A stretch of 17,923 nt of DNA from an uncultured Collinsella sp. (lineage in GTDB: Bacteria; Actinomycetota; Coriobacteriia; Coriobacteriales; Coriobacteriaceae), in the NCBI GenBank assembly GCA_900762015.1, contig CAAFEX010000075.1, forward strand, positions 1 through 17,923. Reading direction: 5' to 3'. Of the stretch, positions 1 through 7,859 are shown piece after piece. Each line of letters starts with the position of its first letter. Position 1 is the stretch's first letter. The translations under genes were made by a program, and so were the position numbers. A model generated the notes under the pieces. It did not search any database. It saw nothing but the letters and a program-made list of their open reading frames with translations, and was not told the DNA's origin.

Positions 1-108
1 GCGTTTTACGAAAAACCGCAGGCCATCTACCTGCGGTTTTCTTTTCTCGCTTTTCGCTGTGGTTGAGGGTGGCCGCCCAAACGTAGTAGATGGGCCCATT
101 TCGTGGCG
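1..108. repeat. Palindromic intergenic element E1, cut by the window edge
   Basis: This is the right part of an imperfect palindromic element. The reverse complement of bases 1-75 resembles the left-centre part of the element at 6763-6924: CAACC, an A-rich stretch, then the core AAAACCGCAGGTAG hairpin. The outer arm at 78-108 matches 6894-6924 at 30 of 31 positions. The left outer arm would lie before base 1. The element contains no ORF that looks real, so it is best read as a non-coding repeat, possibly a MITE, with a terminator-like core. Its identity as a repeat is seen directly; mobility is inference. Confidence 0.6.
12..40. terminator. Rho-independent terminator-like hairpin, core of element E1
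   Basis: A perfect 11-bp stem, AAAACCGCAGG at 12-22 and CCTGCGGTTTT at 30-40, closes a 7-base loop. It is followed by CTTTTCTC on the plus strand and preceded by an A-run, so the transcript of either strand would have a U-rich tail. It could end a plus-strand gene lying to the left of the window. The same core recurs at 6828-6862. Confidence 0.65.
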
Positions 109-157
109 AGCACCATCAATTGATCCCCCGGGGACGGAGGAAAACGGATCATTTTGG
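78..157 (+). repeat. 80-bp direct repeat, copy 1, upstream of the giant surface gene
   Basis: Aligned without gaps against 6894-6973, this copy matches at about 69 of 80 positions. The conserved parts are the outer arm with CGTAGTAGATGGGCC and the tail GGGGACGGAGGAAAACGGATC. Most differences fall between 112 and 120 and at 128-129. The tail itself carries TGATCC and GGATCA as short inverted words. The two copies lie in the same orientation on either side of the 333-6632 gene. Confidence 0.7.
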
Positions 158-200
158 CCCGTCGGCTCCGAGTCGCACCCGTTTTCCTGCGAAAACGTCG

Positions 201-280
201 TGTCTCAACTTTGGTGAGACATTTGTCTCACACCCAAAACCGAATCTGGAACGTATGTCACCTGCCCTAATTGTGTCTCA
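201..280 (+). promoter_or_regulatory. Candidate operator region: repeated TGTCTCA words before the surface-protein gene
   Basis: TGTCTCA occurs at 201-207, 224-230 and 274-280, and its reverse complement TGAGACA at 215-221. The first word and the reverse word form a 7-bp inverted repeat around a 7-base gap. All lie 50-130 bases before the start codon at 333, in a stretch less GC-rich than the genes. This fits a binding site for a dimeric regulator, but I see no convincing -35/-10 pair, so both promoter position and regulator are unknown. Confidence 0.35.
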
Positions 281-332
281 TTCCGTAACTTTAGGCTGAT
301 GCAAGGTCTAATCCTGCGAGAAGGGAGACACG

Positions 333-3300
333 ATGGGTAAGTACACGAGGGGTCTCTTGGCGGTGATACTGGCCGTAGTGCTGGTGTTGCCAGCCGCAGC
401 ATTCGCCATGCTGCCCGAGGCCAACGCCAGGTCCAGTACGGGAATGGACGGGCCGACAGTGAGCGGGCCGACGGTTGTCGACCCCGACACCACCGGACGC
501 TGGGAAATCTGGGCGGCCGGCCACAGCGGTAATAAAGTAACGACCCAAAACGTCGGTCGAATCTGGACCGACAAGACGGTCATGGCAACCGGAGAAAACG
601 AAGAGTCGGATTTCTTGACTACGCTTTCGGCGATGTCCTCGACGTCTAATTCAAAGGTGACGGTTACCACGCCGCTTGACATCGTGATGGTGCTGGATGC
701 ATCTGGCTCGATGAATGATCCTATGGGCGGCGGAGATTCCACCAAGCGTATCGATGCACTGAAGAACGCTGCGAACAGCTTTATCGACACCATCGCCAAA
801 CAAAACGAAGGTATCGAGGGTGTCGATAGGCAGCATAAGGTTGCCATTGTTAAGTTTGCGGGTGATGAGACCGATAAGGTCGGAAACGACACGTACCGCT
901 CCGGCGGCCATAGCTACAACTATTCGCAGACAATGCAAGAGTTGACGGCGTGCACGGTTGGCGGCGCAAAGGGTCTTAAGGGAACGATCGATTCCATCAA
1001 GCCTGCTGGCGCTACGCGTGCCGATTATGGTATGAAACAAGCCGAGAAAAACATCAAAACTTCTGGTCGCGCAGACGCCAAGAAGATCGTTGTGTTCTTT
1101 ACCGACGGCACGCCGACAAGCTTCAGCGAGTTTGATTCGGGCGTCGCTAACACTGCCGTGACGGCTGCCAAAAACATGAAGGACGGCAAGGCCACCGTTT
1201 ATACCATTGGCATCTTTAACGGTGCGAACCCCAATGCCAGTGTCCAAGATTCGAAGACAAGCCAAGAGAACAAGTTCATGCAGGCCGTATCGAGTAACTA
1301 CCCCAATGCCACGGCATGGGATACTCACGGTGCGCGCGCGGAAAACTCCGATTATTACAAGTCAGCGACCAATGCCGATGAGCTTAAGAAGGTCTTCGAC
1401 GACATCTCACAGGCCATTACGTCGGAGCCGCCTTATCCGACCGAAATCCACAAGGGCTACGACGAGACCAAGTCTGGCTACATCACGTTTACCGATGAGC
1501 TGGGCGACTTTATGCAGGTCGACAGCTTCACCGAGGTCGTCATCAACGGCACGCCGTTTACCAAGGTGAGCAAGACGTTCAACAAAGAAACCAATACCGA
1601 TACGTACGAGTTCGCCGGTAAGGCAAAAGACCTGCTCGTCACCGTGCAGCGCGCCGACGATAAAAATCCCCGAAAGGGCGATATTGTAACGGTCAGCATC
1701 CCCGCATCGTTGATTCCGCTGAGCCACTTTAAGACCGTAGACGGCAAGCTTTCGGTCGACAGCGCTCAGCCTATCCGCGTGAAGTACACCTCGAGCGTGA
1801 AGAGCGTTGCGCTCGACAACCTGTTTACGCCCGAGAAGGTCACGGGGCTCAAGGACTACATCGAGCATAATACGACCGTCGTTGACGGCGCCAAGACCGT
1901 GAACTTCTACGCGAACAAGTGGAGCGGCGGTGCGATGGGCGATACGGTTGCGACCTTTGAGCCTGCCGACACCAACCGCTATTACTATTTCCAGAAGCAG
2001 ACGCCCATTTACACGGATAAGGCTTGCACGCAGCCTGCAAAGGGGTCCGCGCTGGCTGACGAGGTTACCTATTACTACAAGGATGAGTTTGAGGAGCAGG
2101 GCGAGAACAACGAGGCCAAGCCCGCCACCGCCGTCATCGAGTTCAAGGGCGGCGACGCTGCGAAGTTCGATGGCGCGATTGTTTCCGATGGGAACGGTAA
2201 CTTGGTATTTACTGTGGGAACCGCACGCCTGGCCTTTATCGATGAGCTCCATACCACCAAGGATAGCGTGGGCGGCAACAACACCGAGACCGCGAAAGAC
2301 GTTCTCAACCCCAAGTGGAACAACACGTCCGCCAAGGCGACCGCGACGCATGTCAATTCCTACCTGGGCAACAACGGCAAGATCAGCTTTGCGTACAACA
2401 TGACGCCGGCGACGGTGGAGACCAAGGCTAGCTTTGGCCTGACCAAGGTGCTCGAAGGCCGCGCCTGGACGAAAGAGGACACGTTTGAGTTTGGGCTGAC
2501 GTCCGAGAACGGAGCCCCGATGCCTGCGGCTACGACTGCGGCTACGACCAAGAAGAACCTGGACGACAAGGGTAAGGCTGTCATCGACTTCGGTACGATC
2601 AAATACACCGAGCCTGGCACGTACGTCTACAGGGTCAGCGAAAAGAACGCCGGGACCACGGTTGACGGCATTGCCTACAGCAAGAACGTCGCGGAGATCA
2701 CCGTGACGGTAACGCCCAACAAGAAGGGCGAGCTCAGCGCCGCTGTGAAGGTGACTTGGAGCGAAGCCGACGAGACCGAGTTCAAGAACGTCTACACTGC
2801 GGAGCCTGTTGAGTCCAGCGTTACCGACAAGATTGACGTGACCAAGTCTCTGACCGGGCGCGACCTTACGGCCGGTGAGTTCAGCTTTGAGCTGCGCGAG
2901 ATTCTGGACAAGGAATTCAAGCCTGTCGAGACCGTCAAGAACGATGCCAACGGCAACGTGACGTTCAGCCCCATCAAGTACACCGAGATCGGTCAGCACA
3001 CCTACACGCTGCATGAGGTTAAGGGTAACGCCGGTGGTATTACCTACGACGACACGGTCTACACCATCGTGACGACCATCAGCGATAACGGCAAGGGCCA
3101 GCTGGTTGCCACGCATGAGCTAAAGGATGCCAAGGACGTCAAGAGCATCGAGTTCAAGAACGCCTACACCACCAATGCCGCTGAGGCATCGCTTGCGGGT
3201 ATCAAGAATCTGCAGGTTGACGACGGTCTGACCCCGGACGACATCGCCGGCAAGTTCACCTTTACCGTGACCGGTGAAGAGGGCGCGCCTGTGCCCGAGA

Positions 3301-6300
3301 ACGCGAGCGTGACCAATGATGCCAAGGGCAAGGTCGACTTTGGCAAGATTGCCTTTACGCTCGACGACCTTAACAAGGCTGTGGGCGAGAAGCCCGAGAA
3401 GCGCGAGCACACCTTTACCTACACCGTGACCGAGTCCGGCGAAGTGGCTGGCGTGACTAACGACGCCAAGCTGTCGCGCAAGGTTTCCTTCATCGTGACT
3501 GATGACGGCAAGGGCAATCTGAGCGTATCCCGCAAGCCGGACGGCGATGTGGCATTTACGTTCACCAATACCTATAACGTGACGCCTGTCGAGACGAGCG
3601 TCACCGACCAGATCACCGCGACCAAGGTCCTGACCGGCCGCGATCTCAAGGACGGCGAGTTCTCCTTTGAGCTGGTCGAGGGCGACAAGGTCGTCGCCAG
3701 AGGCACCAACGCCGACGACGGCACGATCGCCATGGACAAGATCACCTACGCCAAGCCCGGCAAGTACCCCTACACGCTGCGCGAGGTCAACGGCGGAACC
3801 ACCAGCAAGGGCATCACGTACAGCGACGCCAAGTACACCATCGAGACCACCATTACCGACAACGGTGACGGTACCCTCAGCGCTACGCACGAGCTGAAGA
3901 GCGCCACGCCCGCGACCTTCGAGAACACTTACAGCGTGACCCCGACCGATGCAGACCTCGACTTTGACCTGAGCAAGGTCATCAGCGGCCGCGACTGGAC
4001 GGATGGGGACGAGTTCAGCTTTACCATTACCGCTTCCGAGGGCACCCCGCTGCCCGATCCCGCAACCGTAACCGTGAGTAAGAAGGACGCGAAGGACGGC
4101 ATCGCCGCCATCAAGTTCGGCAAGATCCACTACACGGCTGCCGGAACCTACAAGTATGAGATCCGCGAGAACGCGGGTAATACGGTCGGCATGACGTATG
4201 ACTCCCACGTCGCGACCGCCGAAGTAACCGTGACCGAGGACGGCGATGGCAACCTGACCGCCAACGTCACCAAGAAGGAAAACGGACGCTTTACCAACAC
4301 GTACCGCACTGAGCTTAACTACACCGCGGCCGGCGGTCTGTGGCTCAGCAAGTATCTGGACGGCCGCCCCATGACCGAGGGCCAGTTCACCTTTACCGTG
4401 ACACCTGCTGACGACGCTTCGGCTCGCGCGCTCGGTCTGCTGCCCGGGGCCAACAGCTTCAAGTCTCCCGAAGCGGCAGAGGCAACGGTCGGACTGATCG
4501 ACATTCTGGCTGGTCATGAGGTTATATTTACGCAGGCTGACGCCGGCAAGACCTTCAAGTACACCGTGGCCGAAAAGAACGACGGCCAGCCCGGTTACAC
4601 CTACGACGACGCCGTGCGTACGGTGACGATCGCCATCGCCGACGACACCGCCGGTACGCTCACTGCTACGACGACCGTTTCCGGTGGTCCCGAGGGCACG
4701 CATGAGACGGTCCACAAGAGTGGCGAGAACAAGGTCGAGAAGGCCCTGGTGCCGTTCCACAACAGTTACAGCGCTACGACCAACACGCCTGGTGGCACCG
4801 CTGCTCAGGTCGTTGCCACCAAGACTCTGACCGGTCGCCCGATGGCCGACGGCGAGTTCTGGTTCGGCATCGCCTATCAGGGTGAGCTTGTGGCATACGA
4901 AAACCTCAAGCCCAATATCGGCGGGCACGTGAGCTTTGATACGCTGCACTACGACACCAAGATGCTTGCTAATCTTGAGGCTGCTGGGCTTGCTTATCGT
5001 ACCGATAAGGACGGCAAGCTTGCCTGGACCATTAACTACACGGCCTACGAAGATTTATTCGGGCTGCCGAATGGCGTTTCCGCTACAACGTGGAGCTTTG
5101 GCTTTAAGGTTATCGTCGTCGACAACGGTGACGGTACCCTGACGGCGACGGTCGACTACGGCGGCGTCGAGCCCTTGTTCGAGAACGTCTACGGCGCCGA
5201 CGCCGTGGATGCCGCGCTCACCGGTACTAAGAAGCTCCAGGTTGCCGAGGGCCTGACCCCGGCCGACATCACGGGTAAGTTCACCTTTACCGTGACCGTC
5301 GACGAGGCAGGTGCCCCGATGCCCGAGCGCACGACCGTAACCAACGACGCGGCCGGTAACGTGGACTTTGGCAAGATCAACTTTACGCTCGAGGACCTCA
5401 ACCGCGCTCTGGGCGTGACGGACGATGCGACCGATAAGGCCGAGGCAGACGAAGCTGACGAAGCCGAGGCCGACGAGGCAGAGGCTGAAGAGGCCGACAC
5501 CGATGCCAACGCCGACGAGCCCAGCGACGAGCCCGAGCCCGCAGCCCCCACCGCTCCGCGCTCGCACACCTTTACTTACACGGTGACCGAGTCCGGTAGT
5601 GCCCCTGGCGTGACCAATGACACCAACGCCACGCGCAAGGTTTCCTACACCGTGTCTGACGACGGTGCTGGGCATCTGAGCGTCAAGCGCGAAGGCGACG
5701 ACGGTGCGGCCTTCACGTTCGCCAACACCTACAGCGTGACGCCCGCCGACTCTTCCGTGACCGATCAGGTCAAGACGGTTAAGCGTCTGACCGGACGCGA
5801 CCTTGCAGCTGGCGAGTTCACGTTTGAGCTGCTCGAGGACGGCGTGACTGTCGCTAGTGGTACCAACGACGCCAACGGCAACGTTACGCTGAGCCCGATC
5901 CGCTACGAGGCACCCGGCACGCACACGTACACGCTGCGCGAGGCTTGCCCCAACGCGCTCGGCCTGTACAAGGGCGTCACCTATGACGGCACGACCTACA
6001 CCGTCGTGACCACCGTTTCCGACAACGGCGACGGCACGCTGACCGCGACGCACAAGCTCGAGGGAACCACCGAGTCGGCTGGCTTTACCAACAAGTATCA
6101 CGCCATGCCCACGCAGGTCTCCATCGGCGCCATCAAGGTGCTCGAGGGACGCGAGCTCAAGAAGGACGAGTTCAGCTTTAAGCTCGTTGGCGAGGGCATC
6201 GAGTTCACCGTCACCAACGATGCCGACGGTAAAATCAGCTTCGACAAGTTTGAGTACGACGAGCCCGGTACGCACGTCTACACCATCAGCGAGGTCAAGG

Positions 6301-6632
6301 GCGACGAGGTCGGTATGACCTACGACAAGTCCGTCTTTACCGTGACCGTCAACGTGGTCGATGACGGCGAGGGCAACCTCAAGGCGAACGTCGCCTTTAC
6401 CAAGGGCGACAAGAGCGTCGAGGGTATCGTGTTCAACAACACGTACAAGAAGCCCGAGACGCCCGTGCCGACGCCCGATCCCGGCACGCCCAAGACCGTG
6501 ACGAATATCGTCAAGACGGTCAAGGGTTTCCTGCCCACCACGGGTGACCAGCAGGCCGCCGCTCTGCTTATGACATTTGTCATCGCCATGGCCGGCGTCG
6601 GAGCCCTGGTCTGGGGTATCCGTAAGCGCTAG
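333..6632 (+). CDS. Giant LPXTG-anchored surface protein: VWA domain plus ten Spy0128/FctA-type pilin domains
   Basis: This is a 2099-residue cell-wall protein, probably an adhesin or pilus-like stalk. The start ATG follows AAGGGAG at a 5-base spacing. Residues 1-26 form a signal peptide (KYTR, hydrophobic core, AFA). A von Willebrand A domain spans about 112-360, with MIDAS residues D122-A-S-G-S126, T228 and D258. Residues 365-690 are an unassigned beta-rich region. Ten tandem pilin domains follow from about 697 to 2040. Each has a Lys in a K-x-L-x-G-R or K-x-L context (K705, 838, 958, 1098, 1215, 1340, 1497, 1633, 1817, 1935), a Y-x3-E motif, and an F-x-N-x-Y end (N819, 943, 1079, 1198, 1322, 1477, 1618, 1798, 1920, 2036). 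In the Spy0128 family these residues form and catalyse a Lys-Asn isopeptide bond. The C-terminus has a Pro-rich linker, LPTTG at 2067-2071, a membrane helix and GIRKR, a classic sortase signal. No sortase gene lies nearby. Domain 8 carries an acidic insert (1696-1745). The ligand is unknown. Confidence 0.93.
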   Translation: MGKYTRGLLAVILAVVLVLPAAAFAMLPEANARSSTGMDGPTVSGPTVVDPDTTGRWEIWAAGHSGNKVTTQNVGRIWTDKTVMATGENEESDFLTTLSAMSSTSNSKVTVTTPLDIVMVLDASGSMNDPMGGGDSTKRIDALKNAANSFIDTIAKQNEGIEGVDRQHKVAIVKFAGDETDKVGNDTYRSGGHSYNYSQTMQELTACTVGGAKGLKGTIDSIKPAGATRADYGMKQAEKNIKTSGRADAKKIVVFFTDGTPTSFSEFDSGVANTAVTAAKNMKDGKATVYTIGIFNGANPNASVQDSKTSQENKFMQAVSSNYPNATAWDTHGARAENSDYYKSATNADELKKVFDDISQAITSEPPYPTEIHKGYDETKSGYITFTDELGDFMQVDSFTEVVINGTPFTKVSKTFNKETNTDTYEFAGKAKDLLVTVQRADDKNPRKGDIVTVSIPASLIPLSHFKTVDGKLSVDSAQPIRVKYTSSVKSVALDNLFTPEKVTGLKDYIEHNTTVVDGAKTVNFYANKWSGGAMGDTVATFEPADTNRYYYFQKQTPIYTDKACTQPAKGSALADEVTYYYKDEFEEQGENNEAKPATAVIEFKGGDAAKFDGAIVSDGNGNLVFTVGTARLAFIDELHTTKDSVGGNNTETAKDVLNPKWNNTSAKATATHVNSYLGNNGKISFAYNMTPATVETKASFGLTKVLEGRAWTKEDTFEFGLTSENGAPMPAATTAATTKKNLDDKGKAVIDFGTIKYTEPGTYVYRVSEKNAGTTVDGIAYSKNVAEITVTVTPNKKGELSAAVKVTWSEADETEFKNVYTAEPVESSVTDKIDVTKSLTGRDLTAGEFSFELREILDKEFKPVETVKNDANGNVTFSPIKYTEIGQHTYTLHEVKGNAGGITYDDTVYTIVTTISDNGKGQLVATHELKDAKDVKSIEFKNAYTTNAAEASLAGIKNLQVDDGLTPDDIAGKFTFTVTGEEGAPVPENASVTNDAKGKVDFGKIAFTLDDLNKAVGEKPEKREHTFTYTVTESGEVAGVTNDAKLSRKVSFIVTDDGKGNLSVSRKPDGDVAFTFTNTYNVTPVETSVTDQITATKVLTGRDLKDGEFSFELVEGDKVVARGTNADDGTIAMDKITYAKPGKYPYTLREVNGGTTSKGITYSDAKYTIETTITDNGDGTLSATHELKSATPATFENTYSVTPTDADLDFDLSKVISGRDWTDGDEFSFTITASEGTPLPDPATVTVSKKDAKDGIAAIKFGKIHYTAAGTYKYEIRENAGNTVGMTYDSHVATAEVTVTEDGDGNLTANVTKKENGRFTNTYRTELNYTAAGGLWLSKYLDGRPMTEGQFTFTVTPADDASARALGLLPGANSFKSPEAAEATVGLIDILAGHEVIFTQADAGKTFKYTVAEKNDGQPGYTYDDAVRTVTIAIADDTAGTLTATTTVSGGPEGTHETVHKSGENKVEKALVPFHNSYSATTNTPGGTAAQVVATKTLTGRPMADGEFWFGIAYQGELVAYENLKPNIGGHVSFDTLHYDTKMLANLEAAGLAYRTDKDGKLAWTINYTAYEDLFGLPNGVSATTWSFGFKVIVVDNGDGTLTATVDYGGVEPLFENVYGADAVDAALTGTKKLQVAEGLTPADITGKFTFTVTVDEAGAPMPERTTVTNDAAGNVDFGKINFTLEDLNRALGVTDDATDKAEADEADEAEADEAEAEEADTDANADEPSDEPEPAAPTAPRSHTFTYTVTESGSAPGVTNDTNATRKVSYTVSDDGAGHLSVKREGDDGAAFTFANTYSVTPADSSVTDQVKTVKRLTGRDLAAGEFTFELLEDGVTVASGTNDANGNVTLSPIRYEAPGTHTYTLREACPNALGLYKGVTYDGTTYTVVTTVSDNGDGTLTATHKLEGTTESAGFTNKYHAMPTQVSIGAIKVLEGRELKKDEFSFKLVGEGIEFTVTNDADGKISFDKFEYDEPGTHVYTISEVKGDEVGMTYDKSVFTVTVNVVDDGEGNLKANVAFTKGDKSVEGIVFNNTYKKPETPVPTPDPGTPKTVTNIVKTVKGFLPTTGDQQAAALLMTFVIAMAGVGALVWGIRKR

Positions 6633-6644
6633 GCACGCTGGCAG

Positions 6645-6670
6645 CGCCCGGGGCCAGAAGGCCCCGGGCG
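6645..6670 (+). terminator. GC-rich hairpin after the surface-protein gene
   Basis: A perfect 11-bp stem, CGCCCGGGGCC at 6645-6655 and GGCCCCGGGCG at 6660-6670, closes an AGAA tetraloop 12 bases after the stop codon. No U-tract follows (GCCGGCAGGGC), so by itself it is an atypical terminator. It may protect the 3' end of the mRNA or work together with the hairpin at 6708-6747. Confidence 0.5.
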
Positions 6671-6707
6671 GCCGGCAGGGCTAAATTCCGACCTACTCCT
6701 ACCCCCA

Positions 6708-6747
6708 GCCGCCACGGAGGCATCTCCCTCCTCCGTGGCGGCGCTTT
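6708..6747 (+). terminator. Rho-independent terminator of the surface-protein gene
   Basis: A perfect 13-bp stem, GCCGCCACGGAGG at 6708-6720 and CCTCCGTGGCGGC at 6730-6742, is followed by GCTTTTAT. The 9-base loop is CATCTCCCT. The stem strength and T-run make this the most likely transcription end for the gene ending at 6632. Confidence 0.75.
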
Positions 6748-6762
6748 TATGCGCCGGGGGCG

Positions 6763-6924
6763 CGCCACGAAACCGGCCCATCTACTACGTTTAGCCCCTT
6801 ACCCCCAACCATGCCAAAAAACGCGAAAACAAAACCGCAGGTAGAACGCCTGTGGTTTTGTTCAAAACGAAGGTACGGTCATGGGTATCGCGTCAAACGT
6901 AGTAGATGGGCCGATTTCGTGGCG
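6763..6924. repeat. Palindromic intergenic element E2 (about 162 bp)
   Basis: The outer arms 6763-6793 and 6894-6924 are inverted copies of each other with 29 of 31 positions paired. They contain CCCATCTACTACG on the left and CGTAGTAGATGGG on the right. Towards the centre lie CCCCCAACCATGCC and then a strong hairpin at 6828-6862. The whole could fold into a long cruciform. No transposase ORF lies inside. It is related to the partial element at 1-108 and, in its inner part, to the element at 7017-7168. A MITE-like or REP-like nature is inference. Confidence 0.65.
6828..6862. terminator. Terminator-like hairpin, core of element E2
   Basis: The 14-bp stem pairs AACAAAACCGCAGG at 6828-6841 with CCTGTGGTTTTGTT at 6849-6862, with one G-T pair, around the loop TAGAACG. 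A- and T-rich stem bases make it terminator-like on both strands. It may block read-through between the surface gene and the minus-strand two-component genes. Confidence 0.55.
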
Positions 6925-6973
6925 AGCGGTTCCGGCTGATCCCTTGGGGACGGAGGAAAACGGATCATTTTGG
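6894..6973 (+). repeat. 80-bp direct repeat, copy 2, downstream of the giant surface gene
   Basis: This is the same-orientation partner of 78-157, matching at about 69 of 80 positions without gaps. Its first 31 bases are also the right arm of element E2. The tail GGGGACGGAGGAAAACGGATC extends beyond the palindrome, which suggests that the repeat unit is larger than the palindrome alone. Confidence 0.7.
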
Positions 6974-7016
6974 TCCCGCGAGGCTGGCGGAGGCACTCGT
7001 CCAGGGCCGCCCGAAC

Positions 7017-7168
7017 AAAACTATGCCGGTTTACGGGGCTGAGTTACGAGTCCCCAACCATGCCGATATTCGTGAAAATAAAACCGCAGGTAGACGAGCC
7101 GTCATTTTGCAGAAAACGCGGGTATGGATGGGGGTCCTGAGTTTGGCCCCGTAAACCGGCATAGTTTT
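7017..7168. repeat. Palindromic intergenic element E3 (about 152 bp) with perfect 23-bp ends
   Basis: Bases 7017-7039 and 7146-7168 are perfect 23-bp inverted repeats; the right copy ends with CCGGCATAGTTTT. The complementarity continues imperfectly inward (CCCCAACCATGCC against GGGTATGGATGGGG). The centre holds AAAACCGCAGGTAG like elements E1 and E2, but the partner strand of that core hairpin has decayed (GCCGTCATTTTGC). I see no flanking target-site duplication and no ORF that looks real. Together with 6633-6973 and the 7169-7229 spacer, it fills the roughly 600-base gap without genes. Confidence 0.7.
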
Positions 7169-7229
7169 GAAATGGCCTTAAATCGGTAGCAGCCATTTTG
7201 CTATGCCGGAACGGTCGGTCTTCGGGCAA

Positions 7230-7859
7230 CTACCCTCGCAGGTAGGCGATAGCGATCTGCGTGCGGTTGCGCAGGCCCATCTTTGCCAGGATTGAGCTGA
7301 TGTGGTTGCGCACGGTGCCTTCGCCCATGTAGGCGGTGGCGGCGATCTCTTTGTTGTCGAGGCCGCGGGCGATGAGCTCGGCGACTTCGAACTCGCGGTC
7401 GGTCAGACCGGCAAAGGCCGCGGGCCGGCGGGTCGCGCCGGCTTCAGCGTCCGCCCCATCAAAGTCGACATCCCCGATCGCCTTGCCCTCGAGCACGCGC
7501 TTGCCAGCCATGACCTGCGCCAACGCTGGCGGAATGGCGGCGACATCGGTCTTGATCAGGTAACCGCGGGCGCCCAGCTTGAGCGCCGACACAATGTACT
7601 CGTCATCCGAGAACGTCGTCAGAAACACCACGCGCGCCGCAGGGTCGTGCTCAAGGATCTCGCGCGCGGCTGAAAGTCCGTCGCGCCCCGGCATCTGAAT
7701 GTCGAGCAACGCGATATCGGGTGCGTGTTCGGCATAGAGAGCCACTGCGGCGTCGCCATTGGCGCCGGTGCCCACCACCTCGATCTGCGGCTGGGCGCCC
7801 AGGATAATCTTGAGCGAATCGACCACTAGGCGGTCGTCGTCGACAACGATGAGCCTCAT
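7230..7859 (-). CDS. NarL/FixJ-family (LuxR HTH) response regulator
   Basis: A 209-residue DNA-binding response regulator of normal family length. The receiver domain covers about 1-120, with the acidic pocket D7-D8-D9, phospho-acceptor D53 in LLDIQMPG, T81/T82 and the conserved K103. A linker of about 30 residues rich in Ala and Asp precedes the LuxR-type helix-turn-helix at about 146-209, where LTDREFEVAELIARGLDNKEIA and GTVRNHISSILAKMG stand out. The ATG overlaps the stop of the upstream kinase gene as ATGA, which points to translational coupling; AAGGAG lies 12 bases before the start. Its partner is the histidine kinase encoded just upstream. The likely target is the divergent ABC-2 exporter operon starting at 9200, inferred from position and family precedent. 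Confidence 0.93.
   Translation of the reverse strand: MRLIVVDDDRLVVDSLKIILGAQPQIEVVGTGANGDAAVALYAEHAPDIALLDIQMPGRDGLSAAREILEHDPAARVVFLTTFSDDEYIVSALKLGARGYLIKTDVAAIPPALAQVMAGKRVLEGKAIGDVDFDGADAEAGATRRPAAFAGLTDREFEVAELIARGLDNKEIAATAYMGEGTVRNHISSILAKMGLRNRTQIAIAYLRG

Noticed and set aside
1407..6275. Long minus-strand open frames opposite the giant gene (1407-3116, 3120-4949, 5055-6275)
   Set aside because: They are antisense shadows of a repetitive GC-rich gene. Their translations are Val/Gly/Leu/Arg/His-rich with no recognisable domain, while the plus strand encodes clear domains over the whole length.
7170..7198. AAATGGC/GCCATTT inverted repeat considered as the terminator of the response regulator gene
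   Set aside because: The 7-bp arms around a 15-base loop with weak pairing are too short to call a terminator; it may be part of the repeat-rich spacer.
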